This document shows, in pieces, positions 1 through 7,402 of a DNA stretch of 25,725 bases. Under the pieces are notes generated by a model. That model saw only the letters and a program-made list of their open reading frames with translations, had not been told where the DNA came from and made no database searches. The stretch comes from a virus, in the IMG/VR virus record IMGVR_UViG_3300044940_000245, positions 1 to 25,725 of that record. The stretch is one strand, 5' to 3'. The position numbers were made by a program, and so were the translations under genes. The stretch's first letter is position 1. Each line of letters starts with the position of its first letter.

Positions 1-135
1 CATTAGCCTATGCTACATTAGCCTATGCTACATTAGCCTATGCTACATTAGCCTATGCTACATTAGCCTATGCTACATTAACCTATGCTACATTAGCCTA
101 TGCTACATTAGCCTATGCTACATTAGCGTAGGCTA
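1..135. repeat. 15-bp tandem repeat array upstream of the terminase genes
   Basis: Nine contiguous 15-bp units of CATTAGCCTATGCTA start at base 1, so the array continues beyond the left edge. Unit 6 (76-90) has one change (TTAACC) and unit 9 (121-135) has two (GCGTAGG). There are no spacers, so this is not CRISPR. Each unit holds TAGC and GCTA as 4-bp inverted arms, and neighbouring units form the near-palindrome TATGCTA-CAT-TAGCCTA, so the array is a string of small dyads. Iteron-like arrays of this kind serve as protein binding sites. Its place directly upstream of the small terminase makes a terminase recognition site (cosB- or pac-like) the leading inference. A replication iteron or the coding end of an upstream gene with a five-residue repeat remain possible. 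Confidence 0.9.
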
Positions 136-190
136 GTCCGACCTAGGCAAGTGCAGCCTATGCTACATTAGCATAAGCTAATTAGGCGGC
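136..190. repeat. Degenerate repeat copies and a 6-bp inverted repeat
   Basis: The array decays here. GCAGCCTATGCTA (153-165) matches most of a unit. It is followed by ATTAGC-ATAA-GCTAAT (167-182), a perfect 6-bp inverted repeat with a 4-base loop and the same TAGC/GCTA core. Between them lies GGCTAGTCCGACCTAGG, with two CTAG cores. Decay at one end of a tandem array is usual for arrays that grow by slippage. Confidence 0.6.
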
Positions 191-204
191 AAAACCTAGG
201 TTTT
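191..204. promoter_or_regulatory. 14-bp perfect palindrome AAAACCTAGGTTTT
   Basis: This perfect dyad has no loop and is centred on CCTAGG. It lies between the repeat array and the GC-rich tract. It could be an operator or a binding site for a dimeric protein. It does not look like a terminator because it lacks a GC-rich stem with a loop. The function is inferred only from symmetry and position. Confidence 0.35.
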
Positions 205-340
205 GGGTCCCAGTGACCGCGGCAAAAACGCGGGCGGGCGGCGGCGCGGCTTGATTTTTGCGCAGCCGATTAATTTTTCGTCGATTTTTAGGGCTTGCAT
301 TTCATAGAGTCTTGGTGTAGTGACGCAATCGGAGGTGACA
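205..340 (+). promoter_or_regulatory. Non-coding leader of the terminase operon: GC-rich tract, spaced T5 tracts, Shine-Dalgarno
   Basis: No gene is seen here. A very GC-rich stretch (229-250) is followed by three T5 runs at 255-259, 274-278 and 285-289. Their 19- and 11-base spacing is close to helical phasing and would favour a bend. In lambda the cos region lies just before the small terminase gene and combines a GC-rich nicking site with terminase and IHF sites, so a cos-like site is a reasonable but unproven reading. GGAGGTG (331-337) is a strong ribosome binding site for the ATG at 341. No convincing sigma-70 promoter was found. Confidence 0.35.
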
Positions 341-961
341 ATGCGCGCAGATGACGAGAGCGTCGAGCTTACTGAAGAGCAGATCAACAAGCTCGCGACT
401 GTCTTTGACAATCGCGGAAGGGTGGATCGCACTCTCGGCAAGGACGCGCTGATCGATTCCGCCACTAATCCTGAAACTCGTCGCCAGCAAGCGATCGAGT
501 TCTTCGGTGCCGGGTATTTTGATCCTATTCCTGATCCTGAAGTCGAGGCGATGAATGACGCCGAGCAGACCGGCGTCGACGCGGTCGCCGACGACGGGCT
601 CGTGTACGGCACGCCGATCGAGCTTCTGCGCTATAAGACGATCTATCTTAGGGAGAAGGCGCGTCGAGCCGCGCTGGAACGGCGTGTCCGACAGGCCGAT
701 CTTGTTCCTTATTGGGTGATCGAACAGGTCGTGTTCGATCCGTGGAAGAAGATCAAGATCGAGCTCGAGCAGATCCCGAGGGTCTTTCGTCAGCGGTTCC
801 CTGGTCTGGAAGAGGAAGCGTACGAACATATCACACGCGCCATTTCCGACACGCTGCTCACCGCGCAGAGGTACTTCCTCGGCGCGAAGGAAGAACTAAT
901 CACGATCACTAAAGAGAACGGCTCGCTCAAATCGTCGCCTCTTGGCACAGTGATGACGTGA
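341..961 (+). CDS. terS: Terminase small subunit, Nu1-like
   Basis: The 206-aa product is the likely DNA-recognition subunit of the packaging terminase. Residues 92-165 resemble the C-terminal half of the Nu1 family: a charged helix with LREKARRAALERRV (103-116), then LVPYWVIEQ (121-129) and an arginine-rich helix ending in FRQRFPGLEEE, the usual pattern of the region that contacts the large subunit. The first 90 residues show no clear winged-helix DNA-binding motif, which is unusual for Nu1. The ATG at 341 is preferred to the GTG at 320 because GGAGG at 331-335 sits five bases upstream. The stop overlaps the next start as TGATG. The assignment rests on weak similarity plus a position directly before a certain large terminase. 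Confidence 0.75.
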   Translation: MRADDESVELTEEQINKLATVFDNRGRVDRTLGKDALIDSATNPETRRQQAIEFFGAGYFDPIPDPEVEAMNDAEQTGVDAVADDGLVYGTPIELLRYKTIYLREKARRAALERRVRQADLVPYWVIEQVVFDPWKKIKIELEQIPRVFRQRFPGLEEEAYEHITRAISDTLLTAQRYFLGAKEELITITKENGSLKSSPLGTVMT

Positions 962-2916
962 TGTCGGCTTATCAACAGGCTCTGCAGGAGCGATTTGGGT
1001 CGCTTCTTGAGCGACTGGCTGAAGAAGTTGCCCCCAGGCGATACAGAAAAGTGTCTGAATGGGCGGAAGATCACGCTTATTTGGACTCGACAGTGTCTGC
1101 AGAGCCTGGTCCGTGGCGGTCCTATCCATATCAGATCGCCATGATGGACGCCTTCGTCGAAGATCGCGTCGAGATCGTGGTCGCGATGAAGAGCGCTCGA
1201 GTAGGCTGGACGCGTATTCTCGGAAATGTGGTCGGCTATTACGCTCACGTAGAACCGTCGCCGATTTTGCTGGTTCAGCCGACGCAGCAAGATGCGTATG
1301 GCGAGGTTCGAGACGCGATCGATTCGGTGTTGTCCCGCTTGCCGATCAAGCAAAAGCGGATCGGTTCGCACGGTACGATTTTCCGACGGGAGTTTCCCGG
1401 CGGTCTGTTGTATGTGATCGGCAGCAACTCCCCGAGGTCTTTCCGCCGCATAACCGTCCGTCTAGTGCTGTTTGACGAGGTTGACGCGTATCCCATCGCT
1501 GTGCGTTCGGAAGGTGATCCAATCTTTCTCGGCATGGCCCGAGCCACGACCTACTATAACCGGAAAATCGCCATCGGGTCCACGCCCACGCTGAGCGGCG
1601 TGTCGCGCATCGAGGAATGGTGGGAGAAAAGTGAGCAAGGACATTTCTTGATCCCGTGCTGTCATTGTGGAGTAGAACACGTCCGAGTCTTCCGCAAGGA
1701 CAGCAAAGCACCCGTCATTCGTGGAAAACAGATCCCTAAAGCGTATGTGGATTGGCAGAACGACGATCCTTCCACAGCGAATTGGATTTGCGAAACCTGC
1801 GGCGCTGTTCAACCACTAACTAAGAACTTATCTATGCTCAAGCGCGGGCGATGGCTCGCGGACCGCTGGTCGTGGGAGCTGGACAAGGGATTCACTTTCG
1901 CTCCTAACTTCAACGGTGTGATCGGGTTCCGAATCTGGGCCGGATACGCGCTGCATCCGCTAGCGACCCCGGCAGAAATTGTCAAGGGGTATCTACGAAC
2001 TCGAGGCGACGATCGTGCCTACACGGTGTTCGTAAACACTGTTCTAGGCGAGCCGTTTGAGAATACTCAGGAAAAGGTTCCGTGGGAAGTTCTGCGTGAC
2101 CGCGCTGAGCCGTATACCGCTGAGGCTCCGGAAGGCGTTTTGTGCATCACGGCAGGTGTGGACGTCCAAGGAGATCGCCTTGAGTGCGAAGTCGTTGGTT
2201 GGGGCTTCGGTGAAGAGTCCTGGTCACTGGATTATCACATCCTACCGGGGAATCCGACGCAGACGGAGGTTTGGGATCAGCTAGAACAACTACTCCAGCA
2301 ACCGTATCACTTGCCGGGCGGAATTCCGATCTATGTGTCTGGAGTGTGCGTCGATAGCGGTTATTTGACAAAATCTGTATACGAATTCACTAGGCGCACC
2401 TCCTTGACCGTATGGCCCACGAAAGGCGTACCAGGTCCTGGTCGCCCGATGATCAATATGATCTCGCGGGCGCATCACCTCAAGCGCCGGGCGTTGTTGG
2501 CCCGAGGCATTGTGACACCTGTCATCCTGGGGGTGGACGAGGCGAAGGCGCTGCTCTATAACAGGTTGTCGTTGGTGACGGAACCTGGACCAGGTTATTG
2601 TCATTTCCCTACTGACCGACCGGCCGCATGGTATCAGCAATTGGTCAGTGAACGACTGATCACTACTCGGTTCGGCGGTAAGGTGACATCAAAATGGGTG
2701 ATTACCCATGGCCAGCGCAACGAGGCGTTGGATTGTCGTATTCTCGCGATGGCAGCGATTCAACTTCTGCGACCGAATTTTGACTCTCTTCAAGAAGAAC
2801 TCACCAGGCGACGAGACCCCATTAAGCCGAAACCGGATCAAGAAACAGAGGTTCAGGCCCCGCCGACTCCCAAACCTAAGCGCTCGCTGGTCGATGATTC
2901 GTGGCAACTGGCTTGA
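961..2916 (+). CDS. terL: Terminase large subunit, GpA family
   Basis: The 651-aa ATPase and nuclease pumps DNA into the prohead and cuts it, as lambda GpA does, and its length is typical. With the ATG at 961 as residue 1, a Walker A-like KSARVGWTR lies at 77-85, Walker B LVLFDEVDAY at 168-177 and the coupling segment IAIGSTPT at 203-210. A zinc-ribbon-like pair CCHCG (233-237) and CETCG (278-282) separates the two domains. Nuclease acidic residues are visible in AGVDVQGDRLECE (398-410) and VCVDSGYLT (462-470). LDCRILAMAA near the end is also typical of the family. Starts at 958 (GTG) and 961 (ATG) are both possible, but ATG is chosen because it overlaps the small terminase stop. No good Shine-Dalgarno is present, which fits coupled translation. 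Confidence 0.96.
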   Translation: MSAYQQALQERFGSLLERLAEEVAPRRYRKVSEWAEDHAYLDSTVSAEPGPWRSYPYQIAMMDAFVEDRVEIVVAMKSARVGWTRILGNVVGYYAHVEPSPILLVQPTQQDAYGEVRDAIDSVLSRLPIKQKRIGSHGTIFRREFPGGLLYVIGSNSPRSFRRITVRLVLFDEVDAYPIAVRSEGDPIFLGMARATTYYNRKIAIGSTPTLSGVSRIEEWWEKSEQGHFLIPCCHCGVEHVRVFRKDSKAPVIRGKQIPKAYVDWQNDDPSTANWICETCGAVQPLTKNLSMLKRGRWLADRWSWELDKGFTFAPNFNGVIGFRIWAGYALHPLATPAEIVKGYLRTRGDDRAYTVFVNTVLGEPFENTQEKVPWEVLRDRAEPYTAEAPEGVLCITAGVDVQGDRLECEVVGWGFGEESWSLDYHILPGNPTQTEVWDQLEQLLQQPYHLPGGIPIYVSGVCVDSGYLTKSVYEFTRRTSLTVWPTKGVPGPGRPMINMISRAHHLKRRALLARGIVTPVILGVDEAKALLYNRLSLVTEPGPGYCHFPTDRPAAWYQQLVSERLITTRFGGKVTSKWVITHGQRNEALDCRILAMAAIQLLRPNFDSLQEELTRRRDPIKPKPDQETEVQAPPTPKPKRSLVDDSWQLA

Positions 2917-3043
2917 CCAATTGCGCCTAAAATTAATGCCAGCCGTACCTAAGCCCGGCCGGCCGGCAAGGACGCAATTTTTGCAGTGTTTCGTCAACCA
3001 CCAAAACCCTTGTGCGCGGGCTCGAACGGAGGTATAAGGCACC
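2917..3043. other. Intergenic gap with a 12-bp palindrome and a ribosome binding site
   Basis: This 127-base gap is the largest non-coding stretch inside the gene block. It holds the perfect palindrome CCGGCCGGCCGG (2955-2966), with a T5 run about 14 bases further on. It has no stem-loop with an adjoining U-tract, so a terminator call would be weak. GGAGG at 3028-3032 serves the ATG at 3044. An overlapping frame that enters the gap from inside the large terminase gene is taken to be non-coding. Confidence 0.5.
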
Positions 3044-3268
3044 ATGCCCACCCCTCAAGAAATGTACGAACTGTATCTGGCTGCGGAGCAAGCCGTGTTA
3101 CGCGGTCAGACCGTTCGGCTTGGCGAGCGCTGGTTGTCGCTCCCCGATCTTCAATGGATCATTGAGGGTCGCAAGTATTGGGAGCGTCAGGCCGCGCGCG
3201 AGCGCTATGGTGCGATGGGCTATGTCATCACCGCGACGTGGTCCTCAGGCGGGCCGGGGGACAGATGA
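3044..3268 (+). CDS. gpW-like head-tail connector protein
   Basis: This 74-aa protein has the size and gene position of lambda gpW, which binds below the portal after DNA packaging and makes the platform for the tail stopper. The pattern fits the family: an N-terminal helix with YLAAEQAVLRG, a short turn (QTVRLGERWLSL) and a second helix DLQWIIEGRKYWERQ, followed by a short flexible end. It starts at an ATG with GGAGG 11 bases upstream, and its TGA overlaps the portal ATG as ATGA. Similarity is at the level of pattern and length, but the position between terminase and portal strongly supports the call. Confidence 0.85.
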   Translation: MPTPQEMYELYLAAEQAVLRGQTVRLGERWLSLPDLQWIIEGRKYWERQAARERYGAMGYVITATWSSGGPGDR

Positions 3269-4731
3269 CTTTCGAGCCCACCTGGCTGGATCGCATCATT
3301 GGGGTATTCAGCCCGGCTGCGGCTTATCGTAGGGTTGCGTACCGCGCGCTGATGCGCTATCGCGGAGCGCAGCCGTCTAGGTATCGTAACCCGATCCCAC
3401 CTGATCGTCCTCAGAACCAGGTCGTCGCGGCTGACCGCATTAAGCTACGGTCTATTGTTCGCGACTTTGAGCGTAATCACGACATCGCCAGAGGCATCAT
3501 CACGACGCTGGTCGGTCGAATCGTAGGCACTGGCATCGAGGTCGATCCTCAACCACTTACTTCGTCCGGGAACCTAGACCAAGCTCTGGCGAGACGCATC
3601 ACTGATGCTTGGAACCAGTGGTGTGAGTCTCCTGAAATGTCGGGGCTTTATGATATGTCCCGACTCCAGCAGGTGGCGTGTCGAGCCTGGCTGCGGGACG
3701 GCGAAGTTTTCGCTCAGCTAGTATCGTGGAACCGTACCGCTGAGCAAGTACAGGTGCCGTTCGGCATCGAACTGATCGAGACGGACTGGTTGAGCTCCGA
3801 GACTGACGAAGCTCAAAATGCTTTCGACGGTATCGTAGTCAATAACTGGCGGCGACCAGTAGCCTATCTTTTCTATAAGCGGTCTGTTAACGATCAAGCT
3901 CCGACGACGCAGGAACTCGTACGCATTCCCGCTGAGCGTATCTTGCATCTCGCTTTGCGAGATCATGTTGGGCAATTGCGCGGGGTTCCGCTGTTGGCTT
4001 CTGCGATCGAGCGTCTTCGCGACCTGGCCGATTACGAAGAGTCCGAGCGACTGGCTGCCAAGGTGGCCAGCGCGATGACCGCAGCTATCAAGCGCGGTTC
4101 ACCGGACATGTTCGACCCCACGAAAATCGTAGACGGCGAACGTGAATGGACGTTCAAACCCGGCCAGATCTACGAGCTCGCTCCCGGCGAGTCGATTGAC
4201 GTGATCGATACTCGCCGTCCGAATTCCGCCTTGTTTGATTTCCGTAGAGCGATGCTGAAGGCGGTCGCGGCAGGGACCGGCGCGCCGTATTCTTCAATCG
4301 CGCGCGACTACGAAGGGTCGTACTCCAGTCAGCGGCAGGAGCTAGTCGAGCAAAGCATGCTGGACCAGCTCTTGGCTCATCAATTCACGGCTGGATTCGT
4401 GCGACCAATCTACCGTGAATTCTTGCGGCACGCTATCGCTGTGGGGGTCTTGCCGGCAGGCGATCTCCGACGTATGTCAAACGCAGTGTACCTGACCCCC
4501 ACCGTGCCGTGGATCGATCCCCTCAAAGAGGCGCAGGCTTGGGTCGAATTGGACAAAGCAGGTTACGTGTCTCCCCAGTACATCATGCGGAAGCTCGGTC
4601 TCGACCCAGACGATGTTCGGAGACAGCGTGAGGAATGGGATCGGGAACCGACCGGTCAACTGGACGTCAAGACCGCAGCCCCTGCGTCTAACGAGCCCGC
4701 TGGACGCGTTGTGAGGATCTATGGCGCGTGA
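3265..4731 (+). CDS. Portal protein, lambda gpB family
   Basis: The 488-aa subunit should form the ring at the unique capsid vertex through which DNA enters and leaves, and on which the terminase docks. Family hallmarks are visible: an early basic segment, the RNHDIARGIITTLVGRIVG region (70-88), RLQQVACRAWLRDGEVF in the first half, and a C-terminal core around 325-362 with RRAMLKAVAAGTGAPYSSIA and YSSQRQELVE, a near-signature of lambda-type portals. The ATG at 3265 is chosen over an upstream in-frame GTG inside the connector gene because it makes an ATGA overlap behind a G-rich stretch. The C-terminus overlaps the next gene by 11 bases. Confidence 0.95.
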   Translation: MTFEPTWLDRIIGVFSPAAAYRRVAYRALMRYRGAQPSRYRNPIPPDRPQNQVVAADRIKLRSIVRDFERNHDIARGIITTLVGRIVGTGIEVDPQPLTSSGNLDQALARRITDAWNQWCESPEMSGLYDMSRLQQVACRAWLRDGEVFAQLVSWNRTAEQVQVPFGIELIETDWLSSETDEAQNAFDGIVVNNWRRPVAYLFYKRSVNDQAPTTQELVRIPAERILHLALRDHVGQLRGVPLLASAIERLRDLADYEESERLAAKVASAMTAAIKRGSPDMFDPTKIVDGEREWTFKPGQIYELAPGESIDVIDTRRPNSALFDFRRAMLKAVAAGTGAPYSSIARDYEGSYSSQRQELVEQSMLDQLLAHQFTAGFVRPIYREFLRHAIAVGVLPAGDLRRMSNAVYLTPTVPWIDPLKEAQAWVELDKAGYVSPQYIMRKLGLDPDDVRRQREEWDREPTGQLDVKTAAPASNEPAGRVVRIYGA

Positions 4732-6751
4732 GTTGTTCCTGTACGGCGACTTCGGTCTAGAGATCCGGGCAAAGGATTTCTATGACGAGCTCAAGACCAG
4801 CAAGGAAGACACGCTGGTCAGGTTGAGCAGCGCCGGCGGTGATCTGTCCGAGGCGGTTGCGATCGCAAATATGATCGTTGACCGCGGCAATGTGGATATT
4901 GCTATTGATGGTCTCGCAGCCAGCGCTGCGACCGTCGTGGCTTGTGCTGGCCGCAAGGTGACCATCGACGCAGGTGGATCGTACATGGTCCATGGACCGT
5001 CGCTGCTTGTGATCCAGGCCAACGCTGATCGCCTGCGCAAGGTGTCCGATTTCCTTGACAATTACTCGGACCAGATGCGTGAGTTCTACCGTCTGCGTCC
5101 GCAGATCAATCAGTCGAAGTTGGAGGAGTGGCTCAAGAACGGAGAAGATAACTGGTTCACGGCGTCGCAGGCGCTGGAACACGGTTTCGTAGACGAGGTT
5201 AGAAAGACCCCGTTCTTGGAGCTTTCGGCCCGCTTGCTCAACTTCATCCCGCGCACCATGAGGAGTTCTACAGTGCAGGAGTCGCCCCAGACCGCAACGC
5301 CTAGCCCTGTGCCGGCCGCGGTTGCCAGCCAGCCGGCCGCTAGCCCGCCGGCCGCGGTTGCCAGCCCGCCGGCCGCCAGCCCGCCGGCCGCGGTTGCCTG
5401 CCCGCCGGCCGCCAGCCCGCCGGTGGACCATGCCGCACAGATCGTGGCTCGCAATTCCAAGATCCGTGAGCGAGCTAAGCCGTTCATGCATCTGCCCGAG
5501 GTACAGGAGCTCGTTTACGACTACCTCACCCACGTCGACCGTCCCGTCGAGCAGTTCACCGATGCGCTGGTCGGGGTGCTCGCCAAGGGGACGCAGCCTG
5601 TGGTCTCGTATCCTTCGGTCCAGGGTGCCCCTGGCAAGGATGAGGTCACGAAGCTTCGCGAGGGTGTGACCAACTGGCTCACGATGCGGATGCGGCTCCC
5701 GGAGCGGTTCGGCTCTGCGTTCCAGGCCGGCGACCCGGGCGAGTTCCGTGGCATGACGCTGGTCAACATCGCCGCCGAATGCCTCGAGCGAGCCGGGGTG
5801 CGAACCAAGGGCCGCTTCCCGCACGAGTTGGTCACCGAGGCGCTGCAGAGCAATCGGCTCTTCGGCATGCAGACCGCGAGCGACTTCGCTGTGCTGATGG
5901 AAAACGTCATGCACAAGACGCTCCTCGCGGCCTACAACACGGAGCCGTACACCTGGTCGCGTTGGTGCTACAGCGTCACGGTGGACGATTTCCGCAACCA
6001 CATCAGGTACCGCACGGGTCTGCTGCCGCGACTGAAGACCCTCAGCGAGGACGGTGAGATCCCGTTCATCCGCATCCCCGACGGCGAGCGGTACATGGTG
6101 TCGGTGGATGAGAACGGTGTCCGCATCGGGCTCAGCCGCAAAGCGATCGTGGACAACGATCTTAACACCTTTAGCGACCTCGTCGCGCAGCTCGGAGCTT
6201 CCGCCCGCCGGTCTGAGGAGCTCGACGCGATCAACCTCCTCATGTCTAACCCGGTGCTGCCGGACGGCAATCCGTTCTTCCACTCCAGCCGCGGCAATGT
6301 CGCGACTGCGGCCGCTCCGTCGGAGGCGAGCTTCATCGACGTGATGCTCAAGTTTGCCGCGTTCAAGGACATCGCCGGAGAGGACTATCTGGACCTGTCT
6401 CCGGACTTCATGCTCTGCGGTAAGTCCGTGGAGCCTGTCGCTCGGCGGATCAACGCTTCGCAGTCGATGGTCGCCACGAACATGTCCGCTGGCGTGGTGA
6501 ACGTGGTCCAGAACACTTACAGCGAGATCATCTCGACGGCGCGTCTCGGTCCGGCCTCCACGGCGTGGTACTCGTTCGTCCGTCCGTCTCGAGTACGGTC
6601 GTTCGAGATGGTCCATCTGTCGGGCGCTGAGGCTCCCCAGATCTCCCAGGAGCAGCCGTTCAACACGACTGGTGTCCAGTGGAGGATCGTGCACGTGTGG
6701 GGTGTCGCGCCGGCTGATCCTCGCGGCTGCATCTACAACGCTGGAGCCTGA
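4721..6751 (+). CDS. ClpP-like prohead protease / major capsid protein fusion
   Basis: One 676-aa frame joins three parts. Residues 1-165 are a ClpP-like serine protease with likely Ser68 in GLAASAA, His91 in MVHGP and an Asp near 113. Residues 185-300 hold an Ala/Pro-rich linker with a 12-residue repeat and a helical, scaffold-like stretch (RNSKIRERAKPFMHLPEVQ onward). Residues 310-676 are an HK97-fold capsid protein of the known fusion family, with FRGMTLVNIAAECLERAG, MENVMHKTLLAAYNTEP, RRSEELDAINLLMSNP and STAWYSFVRP. The protease should process the prohead and the capsid part build the shell. Codon use is more GC-biased than in neighbouring genes, as expected for an abundant protein. A good internal ribosome binding site and GTG at codon 185 may also yield a 492-aa scaffold-capsid product. 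Confidence 0.95.
   Translation: MARELFLYGDFGLEIRAKDFYDELKTSKEDTLVRLSSAGGDLSEAVAIANMIVDRGNVDIAIDGLAASAATVVACAGRKVTIDAGGSYMVHGPSLLVIQANADRLRKVSDFLDNYSDQMREFYRLRPQINQSKLEEWLKNGEDNWFTASQALEHGFVDEVRKTPFLELSARLLNFIPRTMRSSTVQESPQTATPSPVPAAVASQPAASPPAAVASPPAASPPAAVACPPAASPPVDHAAQIVARNSKIRERAKPFMHLPEVQELVYDYLTHVDRPVEQFTDALVGVLAKGTQPVVSYPSVQGAPGKDEVTKLREGVTNWLTMRMRLPERFGSAFQAGDPGEFRGMTLVNIAAECLERAGVRTKGRFPHELVTEALQSNRLFGMQTASDFAVLMENVMHKTLLAAYNTEPYTWSRWCYSVTVDDFRNHIRYRTGLLPRLKTLSEDGEIPFIRIPDGERYMVSVDENGVRIGLSRKAIVDNDLNTFSDLVAQLGASARRSEELDAINLLMSNPVLPDGNPFFHSSRGNVATAAAPSEASFIDVMLKFAAFKDIAGEDYLDLSPDFMLCGKSVEPVARRINASQSMVATNMSAGVVNVVQNTYSEIISTARLGPASTAWYSFVRPSRVRSFEMVHLSGAEAPQISQEQPFNTTGVQWRIVHVWGVAPADPRGCIYNAGA
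5261..5275 (+). promoter_or_regulatory. Candidate internal ribosome binding site and GTG start for a separate capsid product
   Basis: AGGAG (5261-5265) stands seven bases before an in-frame GTG (5273-5275), exactly where the protease domain ends and the linker begins. Initiation here would give a 492-aa protein without the protease. Lambda offers a precedent in the same place, where the scaffold Nu3 starts in frame inside protease gene C. Use of this site is inferred, not shown. Confidence 0.45.
5311..5418 (+). repeat. Three 36-bp tandem repeats coding an Ala/Pro-rich linker
   Basis: Copies lie at 5311-5346, 5347-5382 and 5383-5418. They encode PAAVASQPAASP, PAAVASPPAASP and PAAVACPPAASP, and differ by only a few bases. 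The unit is a multiple of three, so changes in copy number would lengthen or shorten the linker without breaking the frame. Such segments are usually flexible, which fits a hinge between the protease and the scaffold-capsid part. Confidence 0.92.
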
Positions 6752-6754
6752 TCC

Positions 6755-7102
6755 ATGGCGACTAACTTCAAGTACGAGGGCGACAAAGTAACTGTCCTGT
6801 CTCCAGGGACCGTCACTAGTGGATCCGGAGTTCTGATCGGGCTCCTGTTCGGCGTGGCGCTTCACGACGCAGTGGTGAACGAGCTACTTACGCTGGGCGT
6901 GACTGGAGTCTGGTATTTGCCCAAGGCGACCGGATCGGCTTTGACTGCCGGGACGGTCGTGTATTGGGACGCGACCAACTCCAGGGTGACTACGACGGCT
7001 ACCGGTAACAAAGTGATCGGGCTCGTGGAAACCGCCGCCGCATCGTCGGACACGAAGGTCGCGGTGCTCTTGACTCCGAACACCAACGCTCTCGGCTCGT
7101 AA
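6755..7102 (+). CDS. Capsid decoration (cement) protein, DUF2190-like
   Basis: This 115-aa protein follows the capsid gene by three bases and has the features of DUF2190 capsid cement proteins: an N-terminal YEGDKVTVLSPGTVTSGSGVLIG, a central hydrophobic ALHDAVVNELLTLGVTGVW, then ALTAGTVVYWD and NKVIGLVETAAASSDTKVAVLL. Such proteins sit on the outside of the shell and strengthen it after expansion, as lambda gpD does with a different sequence. GGAG lies about eight bases before the ATG. No signal peptide or membrane segment is expected. Confidence 0.88.
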   Translation: MATNFKYEGDKVTVLSPGTVTSGSGVLIGLLFGVALHDAVVNELLTLGVTGVWYLPKATGSALTAGTVVYWDATNSRVTTTATGNKVIGLVETAAASSDTKVAVLLTPNTNALGS

Positions 7103-7108
7103 CACGCG

Positions 7109-7402
7109 ATGTTTCAGGCTGGAGCCGACGTGCTCTACGACGGATGGTTGGCTCAACCAGCGACGTTGCACGTCGGCTCCACTCCTGTTAACGTCAAGGT
7201 GATACTGGATAGCGTTACGGAACAGATGTCCACGCTGGACGGCAATTTCACGCGAGACCGAATCGTGTGCTATATGTTGTCCACTGCCACACCTTCAGCG
7301 GGTCAGCGATTGACTATTGGTACTACTGATTATTATATCATCTCTGCTCCGGAACATGATCTTGTGACCGGTGAATGGAGAATGGATCTACGTGTCGCTT
7401 AA
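7109..7402 (+). CDS. Head-tail joining protein, gpFII-like stopper
   Basis: The 97-aa product has the length and ending of the gpFII / phage-attachment family, which closes the head after packaging and gives the tail its docking surface. The pattern is a variable N-terminus, a middle beta-rich stretch and a C-terminal GQRLTIGTTDYYI followed by a short strand with EWRMDLRVA. Gene order (decoration protein, then stopper, then tail genes) supports this. The Shine-Dalgarno is poor and the start lies six bases after the previous stop, so coupled re-initiation is likely. The end overlaps the next gene by 11 bases if that gene starts at 7392. Confidence 0.75.
   Translation: MFQAGADVLYDGWLAQPATLHVGSTPVNVKVILDSVTEQMSTLDGNFTRDRIVCYMLSTATPSAGQRLTIGTTDYYIISAPEHDLVTGEWRMDLRVA

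Noticed and set aside
1-135. CRISPR array
   Set aside because: The 15-bp units are contiguous with no spacers and are too short.
2-136. End of an upstream gene with a five-residue repeat (ISLCY or LAYAT)
   Set aside because: Two forward frames stay open through the array because the unit is a multiple of three, but nothing favours translation and the upstream sequence is missing. It is kept only as an alternative.
320-340. Upstream GTG start for the small terminase
   Set aside because: It would place the strong GGAGGTG ribosome binding site inside the gene; the ATG at 341 is ideally spaced from it.
2955-2966. Rho-independent terminator at CCGGCCGGCCGG
   Set aside because: A palindrome without a loop and with no adjoining U-tract; the T5 run is about 14 bases away.
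2708-3037. A 109-codon + strand frame across the end of the large terminase gene and the gap
   Set aside because: Most of it overlaps the certain terminase gene in another frame, the product is very basic and low in structure, and it has no ribosome binding site.
4757-6865. A 702-codon open frame on the minus strand opposite the protease-capsid gene
   Set aside because: It is a shadow of biased codon use in the capsid gene. Its translation is dominated by Arg, His, Asp and Val with no recognisable domain, and the + strand carries a clear protease and capsid family.
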